DNA of 64,000 nt, taken from assembly GCA_966212235.1 (NCBI GenBank), contig CBIHPP010000006.1:310001-374000 (forward strand), read 5' to 3'. Below the pieces are notes generated by a model. It had not been told where the DNA came from, made no database searches, and saw only the letters and a list, made by a program, of their open reading frames with translations. Shown here one piece after another: positions 44,091 to 52,505 of this stretch (position 1 is the stretch's first letter; each line of letters opens with the position of its first letter). The position numbers were made by a program, and so were the translations under genes. The DNA comes from Niastella sp966212235. Lineage in GTDB: Bacteria; Bacteroidota; Bacteroidia; Chitinophagales; Chitinophagaceae.

Positions 44091-44150
44091 ATTACCGGCG
44101 TACGCTTTAGCCCTGTATGTGTTGCAGCTACAGGAGCTAAAGCCGGTAAT
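44091..44150. repeat. Long imperfect hairpin, REP-like
   Basis: ATTACCGGC pairs with GCCGGTAAT; inside it TTTAGC pairs with GCTAAA, and CCTGTA pairs with TACAGG, giving 21 pairs with one 6-base bulge, a 1-base bulge and an 11-base loop. The stem lies between a small membrane gene and the hydroxylase operon and has no T run. Confidence 0.65.
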
Positions 44151-44304
44151 TATTTCAGCGCCTCCCCGATTCATATTTAACATTCCATCCCTGTAATATT
44201 CCTTTCATATTGCCGACCTACTGTCGTTCGGAACAATTTTCTTAACTTTTACATCTCCCGGGCCCGATTTGTTACTGATTTTCATTTATCAATATTGAAT
44301 CGTT

Positions 44305-44775
44305 ATGGATACCACTATTCAATTACATGTTAACGGCAAAACACATACTATACAGGTTGACCCCGATACCCCGTTATTGTATGTATTGCGAAACCAGCTG
44401 GCATTGAACGGTCCCAGGTATGGTTGTGGTCTGCAACAATGCGGATCATGCATGGTATTACTGAATGGAAAAGCGGAACCGAGTTGTATGCTACCGGTAG
44501 CAGCAATAAAAGACAAGGCCATTATTACGCTGGAAGGACTGGCACAAAAAGACAACACCCTGCATCCTGTGCAGGAAGCCTTTGTACAGGAACAGGCCGC
44601 GCAATGCGGCTATTGCATGAACGGAATGATCATATCAGCTGTTGCCTTATTAAACGAAAATCCACAGCCTGATGATAAAGCCATACGCGCCGGTTTACAA
44701 CGATCACTTTGCCGTTGTGGCACGCAAAGCCGCATTATAAAAGCATTGAAGCGGGCTGCAGCAATAAAACGCTGA
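44305..44775 (+). CDS. Molybdenum hydroxylase small (2Fe-2S) subunit, IorA-like
   Basis: The 156-residue protein carries two 2Fe-2S clusters: the plant-type ferredoxin site Cys41, Cys46, Cys49 and Cys61 (CGLQQCGSCM), and the second cluster Cys101, Cys104, Cys136 and Cys138 (CGYCMNG, LCRCGT). This is the electron-transfer subunit of aldehyde/isoquinoline/nicotinate-type oxidoreductases. It pairs with the molybdopterin subunit 78 bp downstream. The FAD subunit is not nearby; IorAB-type enzymes use only these two subunits and pass electrons to a cytochrome. Confidence 0.93.
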   Translation: MDTTIQLHVNGKTHTIQVDPDTPLLYVLRNQLALNGPRYGCGLQQCGSCMVLLNGKAEPSCMLPVAAIKDKAIITLEGLAQKDNTLHPVQEAFVQEQAAQCGYCMNGMIISAVALLNENPQPDDKAIRAGLQRSLCRCGTQSRIIKALKRAAAIKR

Positions 44776-44853
44776 TGGTTGTGTGAGCATCGCGCCTTTG
44801 ACAAATACGAACTTCATTGTTGTTTATAAATATGAATATTCATTGGATCAGCT

Positions 44854-47022
44854 ATGAATAGAAGAAATTTTTTAAAGAATTCCGGTTGCCTGGCCATTGG
44901 GTTTAGCTTAAGCGGTTCTTTTATAGATGCGCCTTCGCCCATGATGCAGGAGCTGCCTGAAAGCATTAAAAGACATCCCAATATCGATGCCTGGCTGGAA
45001 GTACTTGCAAACGGACAGGTGCGCATTTTCACTGGTAAGCTGGAATTGGGGCAGGGCATCAGCACAGCCATTGCACAGGTAGCAGCAGAAGAGCTTGACC
45101 TTGCCATGGAAAACGTTGAAATAGTATTGGCCGATACGGTTCGCACACCCAATGAAGGGTATACTGTGGGTAGTGGTTCTATAGAACAGAGTGCCATGGC
45201 TGTTCGCTTTGCCGCCGCTGCTGCACGGCATAAATTGCTTGAGCTGGCAGCACAACAACTAAACGTTCCTATTGATCAATTAACCATGAATGCGGGAAAG
45301 ATCACTAACAATTCCGGAGAACGTTCTGTAACATTTTTTCAGTTGTTAAACGGTAAACAACTAACCGATAAAATACAGGCGCCCGTAGCCTTAAAACCAA
45401 AAGACAGTTACAAACTGGTTGGAAAGGCCATACCACGTAACGATATTAAACGCATGGTACGCGGCGAATCAGTTTATATACAGGACCTGCGTTTTCCCGG
45501 AATGGTGCATGCAAGTATTATTCGTCCACCGGCATATGAAGCAAAGCTGTTGCAGCTCGATGAAAAGGCTTTACAAAAAAATATTCCGGGTATTTTAAAA
45601 ACAGTAGTGAACGGAAGTTTTGCGGGTGTAATAGCACAGGAAGAATATCAGGCCGTAAAAGCCCGGCGATGGCTGCAACAACACAGCAAATGGACAGCCG
45701 GGACCAAATTACCTGCCGGGGCTAACCTGGCGGCTTATTTAAAAACATTACCGGTACAAACAGAACGGGTACACGAACAGGGAAGTATAGCCAACGACAA
45801 TTCATCCAGGTTAAAAGCCCATTACTTCAAGCCCTATCTTATGCACGCCTCTATAGGCCCCTCCTGTGCAGTAGCCTTATACGACAATGGCCGCCTGCAT
45901 GTCTGGTCACATTCCCAGGGCATATACCCGCTACGCGAATCGTTAGCGAAGCTGTTGCAACTGTCGGAAGAACAGATCCACGTGACCGGTGTACCGGGCT
46001 CAGGCTGTTATGGTCACAATGGAGCGGATGATGTAGCGGCAGATGTAGCGTTACTGGCTATGGCGTATCCGGGAAAACACATCCGGCTGCAATGGACCCG
46101 GGATGATGAGCATGCCTGGGAACCATATGGCAGCGCCATGATCATGGAAGTAGCTGCCGGGTTAGATAGTTCAGGTAAAATAAACAGCTGGCAATATGAA
46201 CTGTGGTCCGACACGCATAGCATTCGACCAGGCGGAGAAGCCAACAATCTGCTGGCTGCACAATATTACTCATCACCCCTTAAAGGGAAAACAGGTTTTA
46301 ATGGAATGCACAGAAATGCTGAACCCTATTATACAATTCCTAACCAACAGGTGAATGCGCATTTCTTCAAAGGACCTTTGCGAACTTCCGCTTTGCGAAG
46401 TCTGGGCGCCTATGCCAATGTATTTGCCATTGAATCGTTCATGGATGAACTGGCAGAAAAAGCCGGAAAAGATCCTTTCGAGTTCCGGCTGATGCATTTA
46501 AGCGATGAGCGCGCCAAAGCGGTTATACGTAAATTACAGCAGCAGATTGTTTCCGCAAAATCAGCCGCCAACACGGGCATTGGAATAGCTTTTTCACGTT
46601 ACAAGAACTCGGCAGCTTACTGTGCAGTTGCAGCACAGGTACAGGTACAACCAGGAAAAGAAACCATACAGATACAAAAAATGTGGGCGGCCATAGATGC
46701 AGGTGAGGTGATCAATACCGACGGACTGATCAATCAAACAGAAGGCGGGCTGATACAATCAGCGAGTTGGACAATTATGGAGCAGGTTCGGTTTGATGCG
46801 CAACACATCACCAGTCGGGATTGGGTATCTTATCCTATTATGCGTTTCGACCAGATCCCGGAGGTTGAAGTAGCCGTATTAAATCAACCTAATGAAAAAG
46901 CGATGGGAGCCGGAGAAGCAGCCCAGGGGCCGGCAGCGGCCGCTATTGCCAATGCTGTTTATAAAGCAAGCGGTAAACGCATCCGGCATTTGCCCTTGAT
47001 AAAAGAAATGGCTAAAAGCTAA
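44854..47022 (+). CDS. Molybdopterin-binding hydroxylase large subunit, IorB-like
   Basis: The 722-residue protein begins with a twin-arginine motif (RRNFLK, residues 3-8) and hydrophobic core, predicting export of the folded enzyme. Xanthine-oxidase family markers are GKLELGQGISTAIAQVAAEE (about 56-75), VTGVPGSGCYGHNGADDVAA, GPLRTSALRSLGAYANVFAI and the terminal GAGEAAQGP with catalytic Glu688. It should hydroxylate an aldehyde or N-heterocycle at a molybdenum centre with the IorA-like subunit. The substrate cannot be read. Domain order is that of the two-domain IorB type. Confidence 0.93.
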   Translation: MNRRNFLKNSGCLAIGFSLSGSFIDAPSPMMQELPESIKRHPNIDAWLEVLANGQVRIFTGKLELGQGISTAIAQVAAEELDLAMENVEIVLADTVRTPNEGYTVGSGSIEQSAMAVRFAAAAARHKLLELAAQQLNVPIDQLTMNAGKITNNSGERSVTFFQLLNGKQLTDKIQAPVALKPKDSYKLVGKAIPRNDIKRMVRGESVYIQDLRFPGMVHASIIRPPAYEAKLLQLDEKALQKNIPGILKTVVNGSFAGVIAQEEYQAVKARRWLQQHSKWTAGTKLPAGANLAAYLKTLPVQTERVHEQGSIANDNSSRLKAHYFKPYLMHASIGPSCAVALYDNGRLHVWSHSQGIYPLRESLAKLLQLSEEQIHVTGVPGSGCYGHNGADDVAADVALLAMAYPGKHIRLQWTRDDEHAWEPYGSAMIMEVAAGLDSSGKINSWQYELWSDTHSIRPGGEANNLLAAQYYSSPLKGKTGFNGMHRNAEPYYTIPNQQVNAHFFKGPLRTSALRSLGAYANVFAIESFMDELAEKAGKDPFEFRLMHLSDERAKAVIRKLQQQIVSAKSAANTGIGIAFSRYKNSAAYCAVAAQVQVQPGKETIQIQKMWAAIDAGEVINTDGLINQTEGGLIQSASWTIMEQVRFDAQHITSRDWVSYPIMRFDQIPEVEVAVLNQPNEKAMGAGEAAQGPAAAAIANAVYKASGKRIRHLPLIKEMAKS

Positions 47023-47305
47023 ATACGTTAAGGCATTTGTCTCACAGACATTTAAAAGGCATAATATTTTAATGTTTTATAAATATTAATTATACTTAAT
47101 GTAATGTAGATAGAAGCCCTACGAGATGCTAAACAATCCCCCTACCCCTATATAGTCGTTGATATATATCAAATAATAAAGGTTTCCCCTTAAGTTTTTA
47201 CCCCCTTCATACAATTTTTCCTTAATACAATCGGTTATAATTATTGACTTCGCTTTCCTGCTGCACATGATTCCTAAAAAGTAGAAGTTAAAATGGTTAA
47301 GGCCC

Positions 47306-49015
47306 ATGAAACAATTCAAAGTAAAGAGTAGCACTTTGAAGAAGGGATTCTTCTGTCTATTCGTACCAATGATGTTTTTTAATAAACATCTTAATGCACA
47401 ATTATCCGGTTACTCGTATGGAAAAACTATTACCATACAAGGTTCTCAAGTCTCGGGAACCGTAACCAATTTCCCCGTATTGATCAGTGTAACTGATAAC
47501 TCATTAAGAACAGTTGCCAATGGCGGACGTGTTCAAAATGCGAACGGGTATGATATTGTATTTACGCTTCCGGATTGTAGTACAATTTTACCGATGCAAA
47601 TAGAACGGTATGTTGCGACTACGGGGCAATTTGTTGCCTGGGTAAGACTTCCAACGCTGATCAATGGAAGCAATACTATTATCTATATGTTTTATGGAAA
47701 GACAGGTGTTGCAGCCGATCCATCCTCTACTACGGTATGGGACGCTAACTATATGGGTGTATACCATTTTAATAATAGTGTTACTGATGGCACATCGAAT
47801 ACCAGGAACCTTACTGATAACAGTACTGCCAATTTAACCGCCAGTAAGATCGGTGAAGGCCGCCGGTTGAATAATAACCCATTTGTTACCGCAGCCTCTG
47901 CCAGGCACTTGCGGTTACCAGACAATATCTTCAACACTGTAACCAATTTCACCTTTGAGGGATGGGTTTACCTGGAGAGCGTTAATACCAACTGGGAACG
48001 CATTTTTGATTTTGGAAGGAATACAAATTTCAACATGTTCCTCTGTCCCAGTATTGGTGGCAACGGCATAAAACGCTTCGCTATTACTATCAATGGTAAT
48101 GGCACAGAAGAACAGGTTAACTCAGCAACTACAACAGGTACGGGCGCCTGGCACCACTTTGCGCTGACAATTGATGCAACGGCTAACACGGGCGTTTTAT
48201 ATTATGATGGAGCAGCCAATGCTACCAACACAGGTGGTATAACCCTTGACCCAAGCAGCCTTGGAACAAACGACAGGAATTATTTTGGCAGATCGCAGTA
48301 TGCGGCCGATGAGGGGTTGTACGGAAATTTCGACGAATTCAGAATTTCAAACACCACCCGACCCGCGAACTGGATAGCCACTTCTTATAATAATCAAAAC
48401 AGTCCGGCTACATTTTATGCTGTATCATCAGAGGTAACGGCTGGCGTTTTATGTTCCGTGCTTCCTGTAACCATAACCTCCTTTGAAGCTGTTCCGGTAC
48501 AAGATGGCTCCGTAACCATAAGCTGGATTGGCGGACAGGAATCAGCCGGTGATAAATATATCCTGGAAAGATCAGCTAATGGCACCACCTGGGAAGCTAT
48601 TAAAACCATTTTGGCCACCGGAAATCCCGGAACTCAAAAATATGTTACGCAGGACCTTAATCCGCTATACCCGGTGTCTTATTACCGTATACAGCAGGTT
48701 GGCACAAATAGTACAACAACCTATACACAAACCGTTACGGCAAAGCTGGATGCCAGTGTATTTAACAGTAGTAGTTTTATTGCAAGTCCAAATCCAGCTC
48801 GTCAAAGTATAAATATAACATTCCGGGAAAATGCATTACCACAAAATATACGGGTTGAATTGTTGAGCAATATGGGGATCAGGATACCTGTTCGACCGGA
48901 TTTTAACGGGAATAATATTTCCATGAAACTGCCTACCCTGGCAAATGGCGTTTATTTCCTGAACGTTTATATCAAGGGTGAAAAAAATTCCAGAAAACTG
49001 TTAATCGTTCAATAA
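47306..49015 (+). CDS. Secreted DUF2341-LamG protein with T9SS sorting domain
   Basis: The 569-residue protein has a signal peptide (about residues 11-31, KKGFFCLFVPMMFFNKHLNA), a DUF2341 domain (about 32-150, FPVLISVTDNSLRTVANGG, then YMFYGKTG), a LamG/concanavalin domain (about 150-365, TNFTFEGWVYLESVNTNWER, then WHHFALTIDATANTGVLYYD), a linker domain with LPVTITSFEAVPVQ and a type IX sorting domain at the C-terminus (FIASPNPARQSINITF, NGVYFLNVYIKGEKNSRKLL). It is probably a surface carbohydrate-binding protein. The ATG at 47306 opens the signal. Two terminators follow. Confidence 0.9.
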   Translation: MKQFKVKSSTLKKGFFCLFVPMMFFNKHLNAQLSGYSYGKTITIQGSQVSGTVTNFPVLISVTDNSLRTVANGGRVQNANGYDIVFTLPDCSTILPMQIERYVATTGQFVAWVRLPTLINGSNTIIYMFYGKTGVAADPSSTTVWDANYMGVYHFNNSVTDGTSNTRNLTDNSTANLTASKIGEGRRLNNNPFVTAASARHLRLPDNIFNTVTNFTFEGWVYLESVNTNWERIFDFGRNTNFNMFLCPSIGGNGIKRFAITINGNGTEEQVNSATTTGTGAWHHFALTIDATANTGVLYYDGAANATNTGGITLDPSSLGTNDRNYFGRSQYAADEGLYGNFDEFRISNTTRPANWIATSYNNQNSPATFYAVSSEVTAGVLCSVLPVTITSFEAVPVQDGSVTISWIGGQESAGDKYILERSANGTTWEAIKTILATGNPGTQKYVTQDLNPLYPVSYYRIQQVGTNSTTTYTQTVTAKLDASVFNSSSFIASPNPARQSINITFRENALPQNIRVELLSNMGIRIPVRPDFNGNNISMKLPTLANGVYFLNVYIKGEKNSRKLLIVQ

Positions 49016-49115
49016 AAAGCTTTCGACCAATTAAGTAGTATGCATGAGATGACCTAAACCCAAAATCGCTAAGCCAGCGCTAACCAACGTGTAAAAACAA
49101 AGGCAGTAATGCTTT

Positions 49116-49161
49116 AAAAAGCAGCAATGCTTTTTTATCCCGCTCAGGCGGGATTTTTTTT
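49116..49161 (+). terminator. Tandem intrinsic terminators
   Basis: The first stem, AAAAAGCA/TGCTTTTT (49116-49135, loop GCAA), is followed by a second stem, ATCCCGC/GCGGGAT (49137-49154, loop TCAG), and a run of T. Together they end the gene at 47306-49015. Confidence 0.85.
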
Positions 49162-49188
49162 GGATGCATGGAATGCTTTTAAAAAGGA

Positions 49189-49854
49189 TTATGTAGCATG
49201 AGCCAGCTTAAGAATATCTTTTACTTCCAGAACCGGGTTATCATATCCCCGGATGGTAACATGGATCATGGCCAGGCCAACTTCCCGCAATGTAGATACA
49301 GCGTTGGGAAACAGCGGTTTTAATACCGGGTATAACCAGCCCAAAAACTTATACCCTTTTAATGTATTCTTCAAACCTTTGGTAGGTTTCATAAAACCAG
49401 GCCGGAACATATACGACGCTTTAAAAGGAAGCCGCATGAGGTCATTTTCTGTTTGTCCCTTTACGCGGGCCCACATTAATTTCCCATGTTCGGTGCTATC
49501 GGTGCCGGAGCCAGACACGTAACAAAAAGTCATTTCTGGATTTTGTTGGGCCAGGATGGTAGCCATATGCATCGTCAGGTCATAGGTCAGGTGGTGATAT
49601 TCTTTTTCTTTCATGCCTACAGAAGATACACCCAAACAAAAGTAACAGGCATTATACCCTTTCAGCTGATCTTTTACAGCTGAAAGATCATGAAAATTAC
49701 TATGAAGTATTTCTTTAAGTTTAGGATGTATTACACCAGCCGATCTTCTGCCAATAACCAGCACTTCCTGTACATCGGGGTGCAACAGGCATTCATGCAA
49801 AACGCCTTCACCAACCATCCCCGAAGCACCTGTTATGATTGCTTTAATCTTCAT
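49189..49854 (-). CDS. NAD(P)-binding Rossmann protein (short epimerase/reductase type)
   Basis: The 221-residue protein starts with an NAD(P) site, IKAIITGASGMVGEGVLHEC, followed by VLVIGRRSAG and YFCLGVSSVGMKEKEYHHLT, as in HTATIP2/Rossmann-fold oxidoreductases of the atypical short-chain type. YVSGSGTDSTEHGKLMWARV carries the usual Ser, and the Lys in KGQTENDL completes the region. Substrate unknown. It is separated from the luciferase-like gene and has no clear operon partner. Confidence 0.85.
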   Translation of the reverse strand: MKIKAIITGASGMVGEGVLHECLLHPDVQEVLVIGRRSAGVIHPKLKEILHSNFHDLSAVKDQLKGYNACYFCLGVSSVGMKEKEYHHLTYDLTMHMATILAQQNPEMTFCYVSGSGTDSTEHGKLMWARVKGQTENDLMRLPFKASYMFRPGFMKPTKGLKNTLKGYKFLGWLYPVLKPLFPNAVSTLREVGLAMIHVTIRGYDNPVLEVKDILKLAHAT

Positions 49855-49943
49855 ATAATATTAATACGACCAGAATAATAAAACAGTTTGTGAGCCAGCA
49901 TTGTTTAACGGTTAAATAAACCGGATTGGTATCGGAGAAAAAA

Positions 49944-50951
49944 TTAACGGGTTATTGCAAATATTTCCGAGAGTAGCTCGTAGCTGCGAAAACGGTCTTC
50001 TTTGGTTTCAGCAAAAGAGGAAATAATGATCTCAGGCACATCCAGTTCTGCAGCCAGCGCTGTTATCTTTTCTTTTACCATATCAGGAGTTCCTATAATG
50101 GAACGTTGCCTGTTAAATAACACACGTTGCCATTCATTAGCCGTGTAGTCATATTGCTTTGCGATCTCATATGACGGAATTTCATCGAACCGGCCTTTTT
50201 CAAAGCTCAGCAACCGGTAATCCATAACAGCCTGAACCTGTTCCGCCTTTTGCTCATCTTCCGAGACAAATGCAAAAACACCCGCACTGGCTTTGGGAGT
50301 TTTCAATTGGGCGGAGGGTTTGAACCGCTGTTTGTAAATGGCAATCGCATCCTTGCCGCCAACAGGGTTAATGAACTGGGCAAAGCTGAGGGCCATGCCG
50401 CTATGGGCAGCGAGGTAAGCACTTTCACCGCTGCTGGTTAACATCCACATTTCAGGAACGGTATCAATCTGTGGAATGGCACGTACTTTACCCTGTATGT
50501 TATTATAATTTGGATTATCTGTCAGGAAGTCCTGCAGGTCGCTGATCTGTTGAATGTATTCCTGCGGGTCAAACGAGTTGGAAGGGTTTAATAACTGGGC
50601 TGTAAGGCGGTCGCCACCGGGTGCGCGACCCACACCGAGGTCAATACGTTGCGGGTACAACGCCTCCAGCAATTTAAAATTCTCTGCTACTTTTAACGTA
50701 CTGTGATTGGGCAGCATGATGCCGCCCGATCCCAGGCGGATACGTTTGCTTTCGGCTGCCAGCCGGGCTATCAACACTTCCGGAGCGGCCCCGGCCAGGG
50801 TAATGGTATTGTGATGTTCGCTGAGCCAGTAGCGGGTATAGCCCCATTCATCTGCCAGTCGCACCAGTTCAATGGATTCCTGTAATGCAGCGGAGGCATT
50901 GCTTCCCCGACGAATGGGTGTTTGATCAAGAATACTTAATTGTAAAGACAT
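49944..50951 (-). CDS. LLM-class flavin-dependent oxidoreductase (luciferase-like)
   Basis: The 335-residue protein has the luciferase-like barrel start LSILDQTPIRRGSNASAALQ, then DEWGYTRYWLSEHHN (FMN-binding His region), SGGIMLPNHSTLKVAENFKL and RIDLGVGRAPGGDRL. It should catalyse flavin-dependent oxidation with unknown substrate. It lies 47 bp beyond kptA on the same strand and may be read through from the NAD operon, though this is unproven. Confidence 0.93.
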   Translation of the reverse strand: MSLQLSILDQTPIRRGSNASAALQESIELVRLADEWGYTRYWLSEHHNTITLAGAAPEVLIARLAAESKRIRLGSGGIMLPNHSTLKVAENFKLLEALYPQRIDLGVGRAPGGDRLTAQLLNPSNSFDPQEYIQQISDLQDFLTDNPNYNNIQGKVRAIPQIDTVPEMWMLTSSGESAYLAAHSGMALSFAQFINPVGGKDAIAIYKQRFKPSAQLKTPKASAGVFAFVSEDEQKAEQVQAVMDYRLLSFEKGRFDEIPSYEIAKQYDYTANEWQRVLFNRQRSIIGTPDMVKEKITALAAELDVPEIIISSFAETKEDRFRSYELLSEIFAITR

Positions 50952-50998
50952 GCATAAGTAACAGGAGAGGCAGGAAAAAGGTTTAAAGGGGGAGCTTT

Positions 50999-51544
50999 CT
51001 ATACGTTAAAATCAATAAATGCAGGCGGTATATAATCGGTAAGCCACACTCCATTATCTGACAAATAAAACTTATGTCCCTGTTCATGCATAGCCAATGC
51101 CTGAATAACAAGAATTACCGGTTTACCATGACGTTGGCCTACATTACCTGCTGTTCCTTTTTCAACAGATAAATGCACATGTTGCCTGGCCCTTTTTTCC
51201 ACTCCATGTTGCCTGATGGCGGCTATGTTTGTGTCGGCAGTTCCATGATATAATACAGCCGGTGGAACCTGTGCCGGTATGTTCAGATCGATATCAATAG
51301 AATGTCCCTGGCTGGCCCTGATGCATGTTTTATCATCATTAAAAGCAAATCGCTTTTTATCATTGGTATCAACTACTGTTTGCAACGTATCAAGATCAAG
51401 CCGGATGCCTTTTTGATTGATCTTTTCTATCAGCTCCGGCACATTGGCCCAACCTTCATCATTGAGCGTGAGCCCTATGTATTCCGGCTCATGCCGCAAC
51501 ACCAGGCTCAATAATTTACTTATATTTTTAATTTGTTTTTCCAT
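50999..51544 (-). CDS. kptA: RNA 2'-phosphotransferase (Tpt1/KptA)
   Basis: KptA removes an internal RNA 2'-phosphate by transferring it to NAD+, giving ADP-ribose 1'',2''-cyclic phosphate and nicotinamide. The 181-residue protein has the N-terminal winged helix (LLSLVLRHEPEYIGLTLND, with catalytic Arg17 and His18) and the NAD-binding lobe (LYHGTADTNIAAIRQHGVEK, HVHLSVEKGTAGNVGQRHGK), with the catalytic Arg residues in KKRFAF and GQRHGK. It is 9 bp downstream of the ADP-ribosylglycohydrolase gene in an operon with NAD salvage genes, so it both consumes NAD and returns nicotinamide to NadV. Confidence 0.95.
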   Translation of the reverse strand: MEKQIKNISKLLSLVLRHEPEYIGLTLNDEGWANVPELIEKINQKGIRLDLDTLQTVVDTNDKKRFAFNDDKTCIRASQGHSIDIDLNIPAQVPPAVLYHGTADTNIAAIRQHGVEKRARQHVHLSVEKGTAGNVGQRHGKPVILVIQALAMHEQGHKFYLSDNGVWLTDYIPPAFIDFNV

Positions 51545-51553
51545 ATATTTCTT

Positions 51554-52495
51554 TCACAGACCCATGGCGCCCGACAAACGATCGCATAGGTCTTTAATGT
51601 CATTACTTCTTTTTACTTCACTTCTCCATATCTCAGGAATGGCATCAAAACCATAATATAATCCAGCCAGGCCGCCTGTTACGGCTGCAGTAGTATCAGC
51701 ATCATTGCCCAGGTTAACCGCCATTAAAGTGGCATCACGATAGTTCCCTGTAGTCATAAAACAATACATAGATGCTTTCAGGGTGTTCATTACATAGCCA
51801 TATGAAGGGATGGTATCTATGTTTTGTTTGGTTATGTCTTCTTTCAACAGCGGCACAAAAAGGTCAATTTCACGCTGCACAATCTGTTTGCTTACAATAA
51901 TATCATATACCGTTGCAGCAGTATTATTATATGCTGTTTGCTTATCGTTGCCCTTTAATAATTCAAGCGCAAACTCCAGGTAATAAAAACAGGCGATCAC
52001 TGAACGTATGTGGCCATGCGTAACGGAGGATACATCTTTTATGATCTCATATCTTTTTTCTAAATCAAGATCACGGATATAAAATAACAATGGCATAATA
52101 CGCATCAATGACCCATTGCCATTACAATCTTCATCAAAATCGCCGGCCAATGAAGGCCTTGTTCCTTTCTTTAAACGACTAATAGCCCGTTGTGTGGTCA
52201 TACCAATATCAAAAACTTCTCCGCCGGCAGTCCAATAAGCATGGTCGAGCCATAGAATAAATCGGTTGCCTAAGTCACTCAGATCATATCCATTACATAA
52301 TGATTCTGCCAAACAAAATGTTAGTGAGCTGTCATCGGAAAAAGTACCGGGCGGTTGGTTGTGGCTTTTGTATCCGATAAAGTCCAGTACAGGGTCCAGC
52401 CTTAACGCCTCGCGATTTTTAAACTCAGCCGGCACACCCAATGCATCACCTATAGCTACGCCAAATAATGAGCCGTGAACGGGGTTTGTTTTCAT
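51554..52495 (-). CDS. ADP-ribosylglycohydrolase family protein (DraG/ARH-like)
   Basis: The 313-residue protein starts SLFGVAIGDALGVPAEF and has the di-metal motifs GTFSDDSSLTF (Asp54, Asp55, Ser56) and LGNDADTTAAVTGGLAG (Asp265, Asp267) of ADP-ribosylglycohydrolases. The family removes ADP-ribose from proteins, nucleic acids or small molecules. Here it sits between nadV (10-bp gap) and kptA (9-bp gap), so a role on ADP-ribosylated products, or on the ADP-ribose cyclic phosphate made by KptA, is plausible but inferred. Confidence 0.93.
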   Translation of the reverse strand: MKTNPVHGSLFGVAIGDALGVPAEFKNREALRLDPVLDFIGYKSHNQPPGTFSDDSSLTFCLAESLCNGYDLSDLGNRFILWLDHAYWTAGGEVFDIGMTTQRAISRLKKGTRPSLAGDFDEDCNGNGSLMRIMPLLFYIRDLDLEKRYEIIKDVSSVTHGHIRSVIACFYYLEFALELLKGNDKQTAYNNTAATVYDIIVSKQIVQREIDLFVPLLKEDITKQNIDTIPSYGYVMNTLKASMYCFMTTGNYRDATLMAVNLGNDADTTAAVTGGLAGLYYGFDAIPEIWRSEVKRSNDIKDLCDRLSGAMGL

Positions 52496-52505
52496 GCTTA
52501 CTTAT

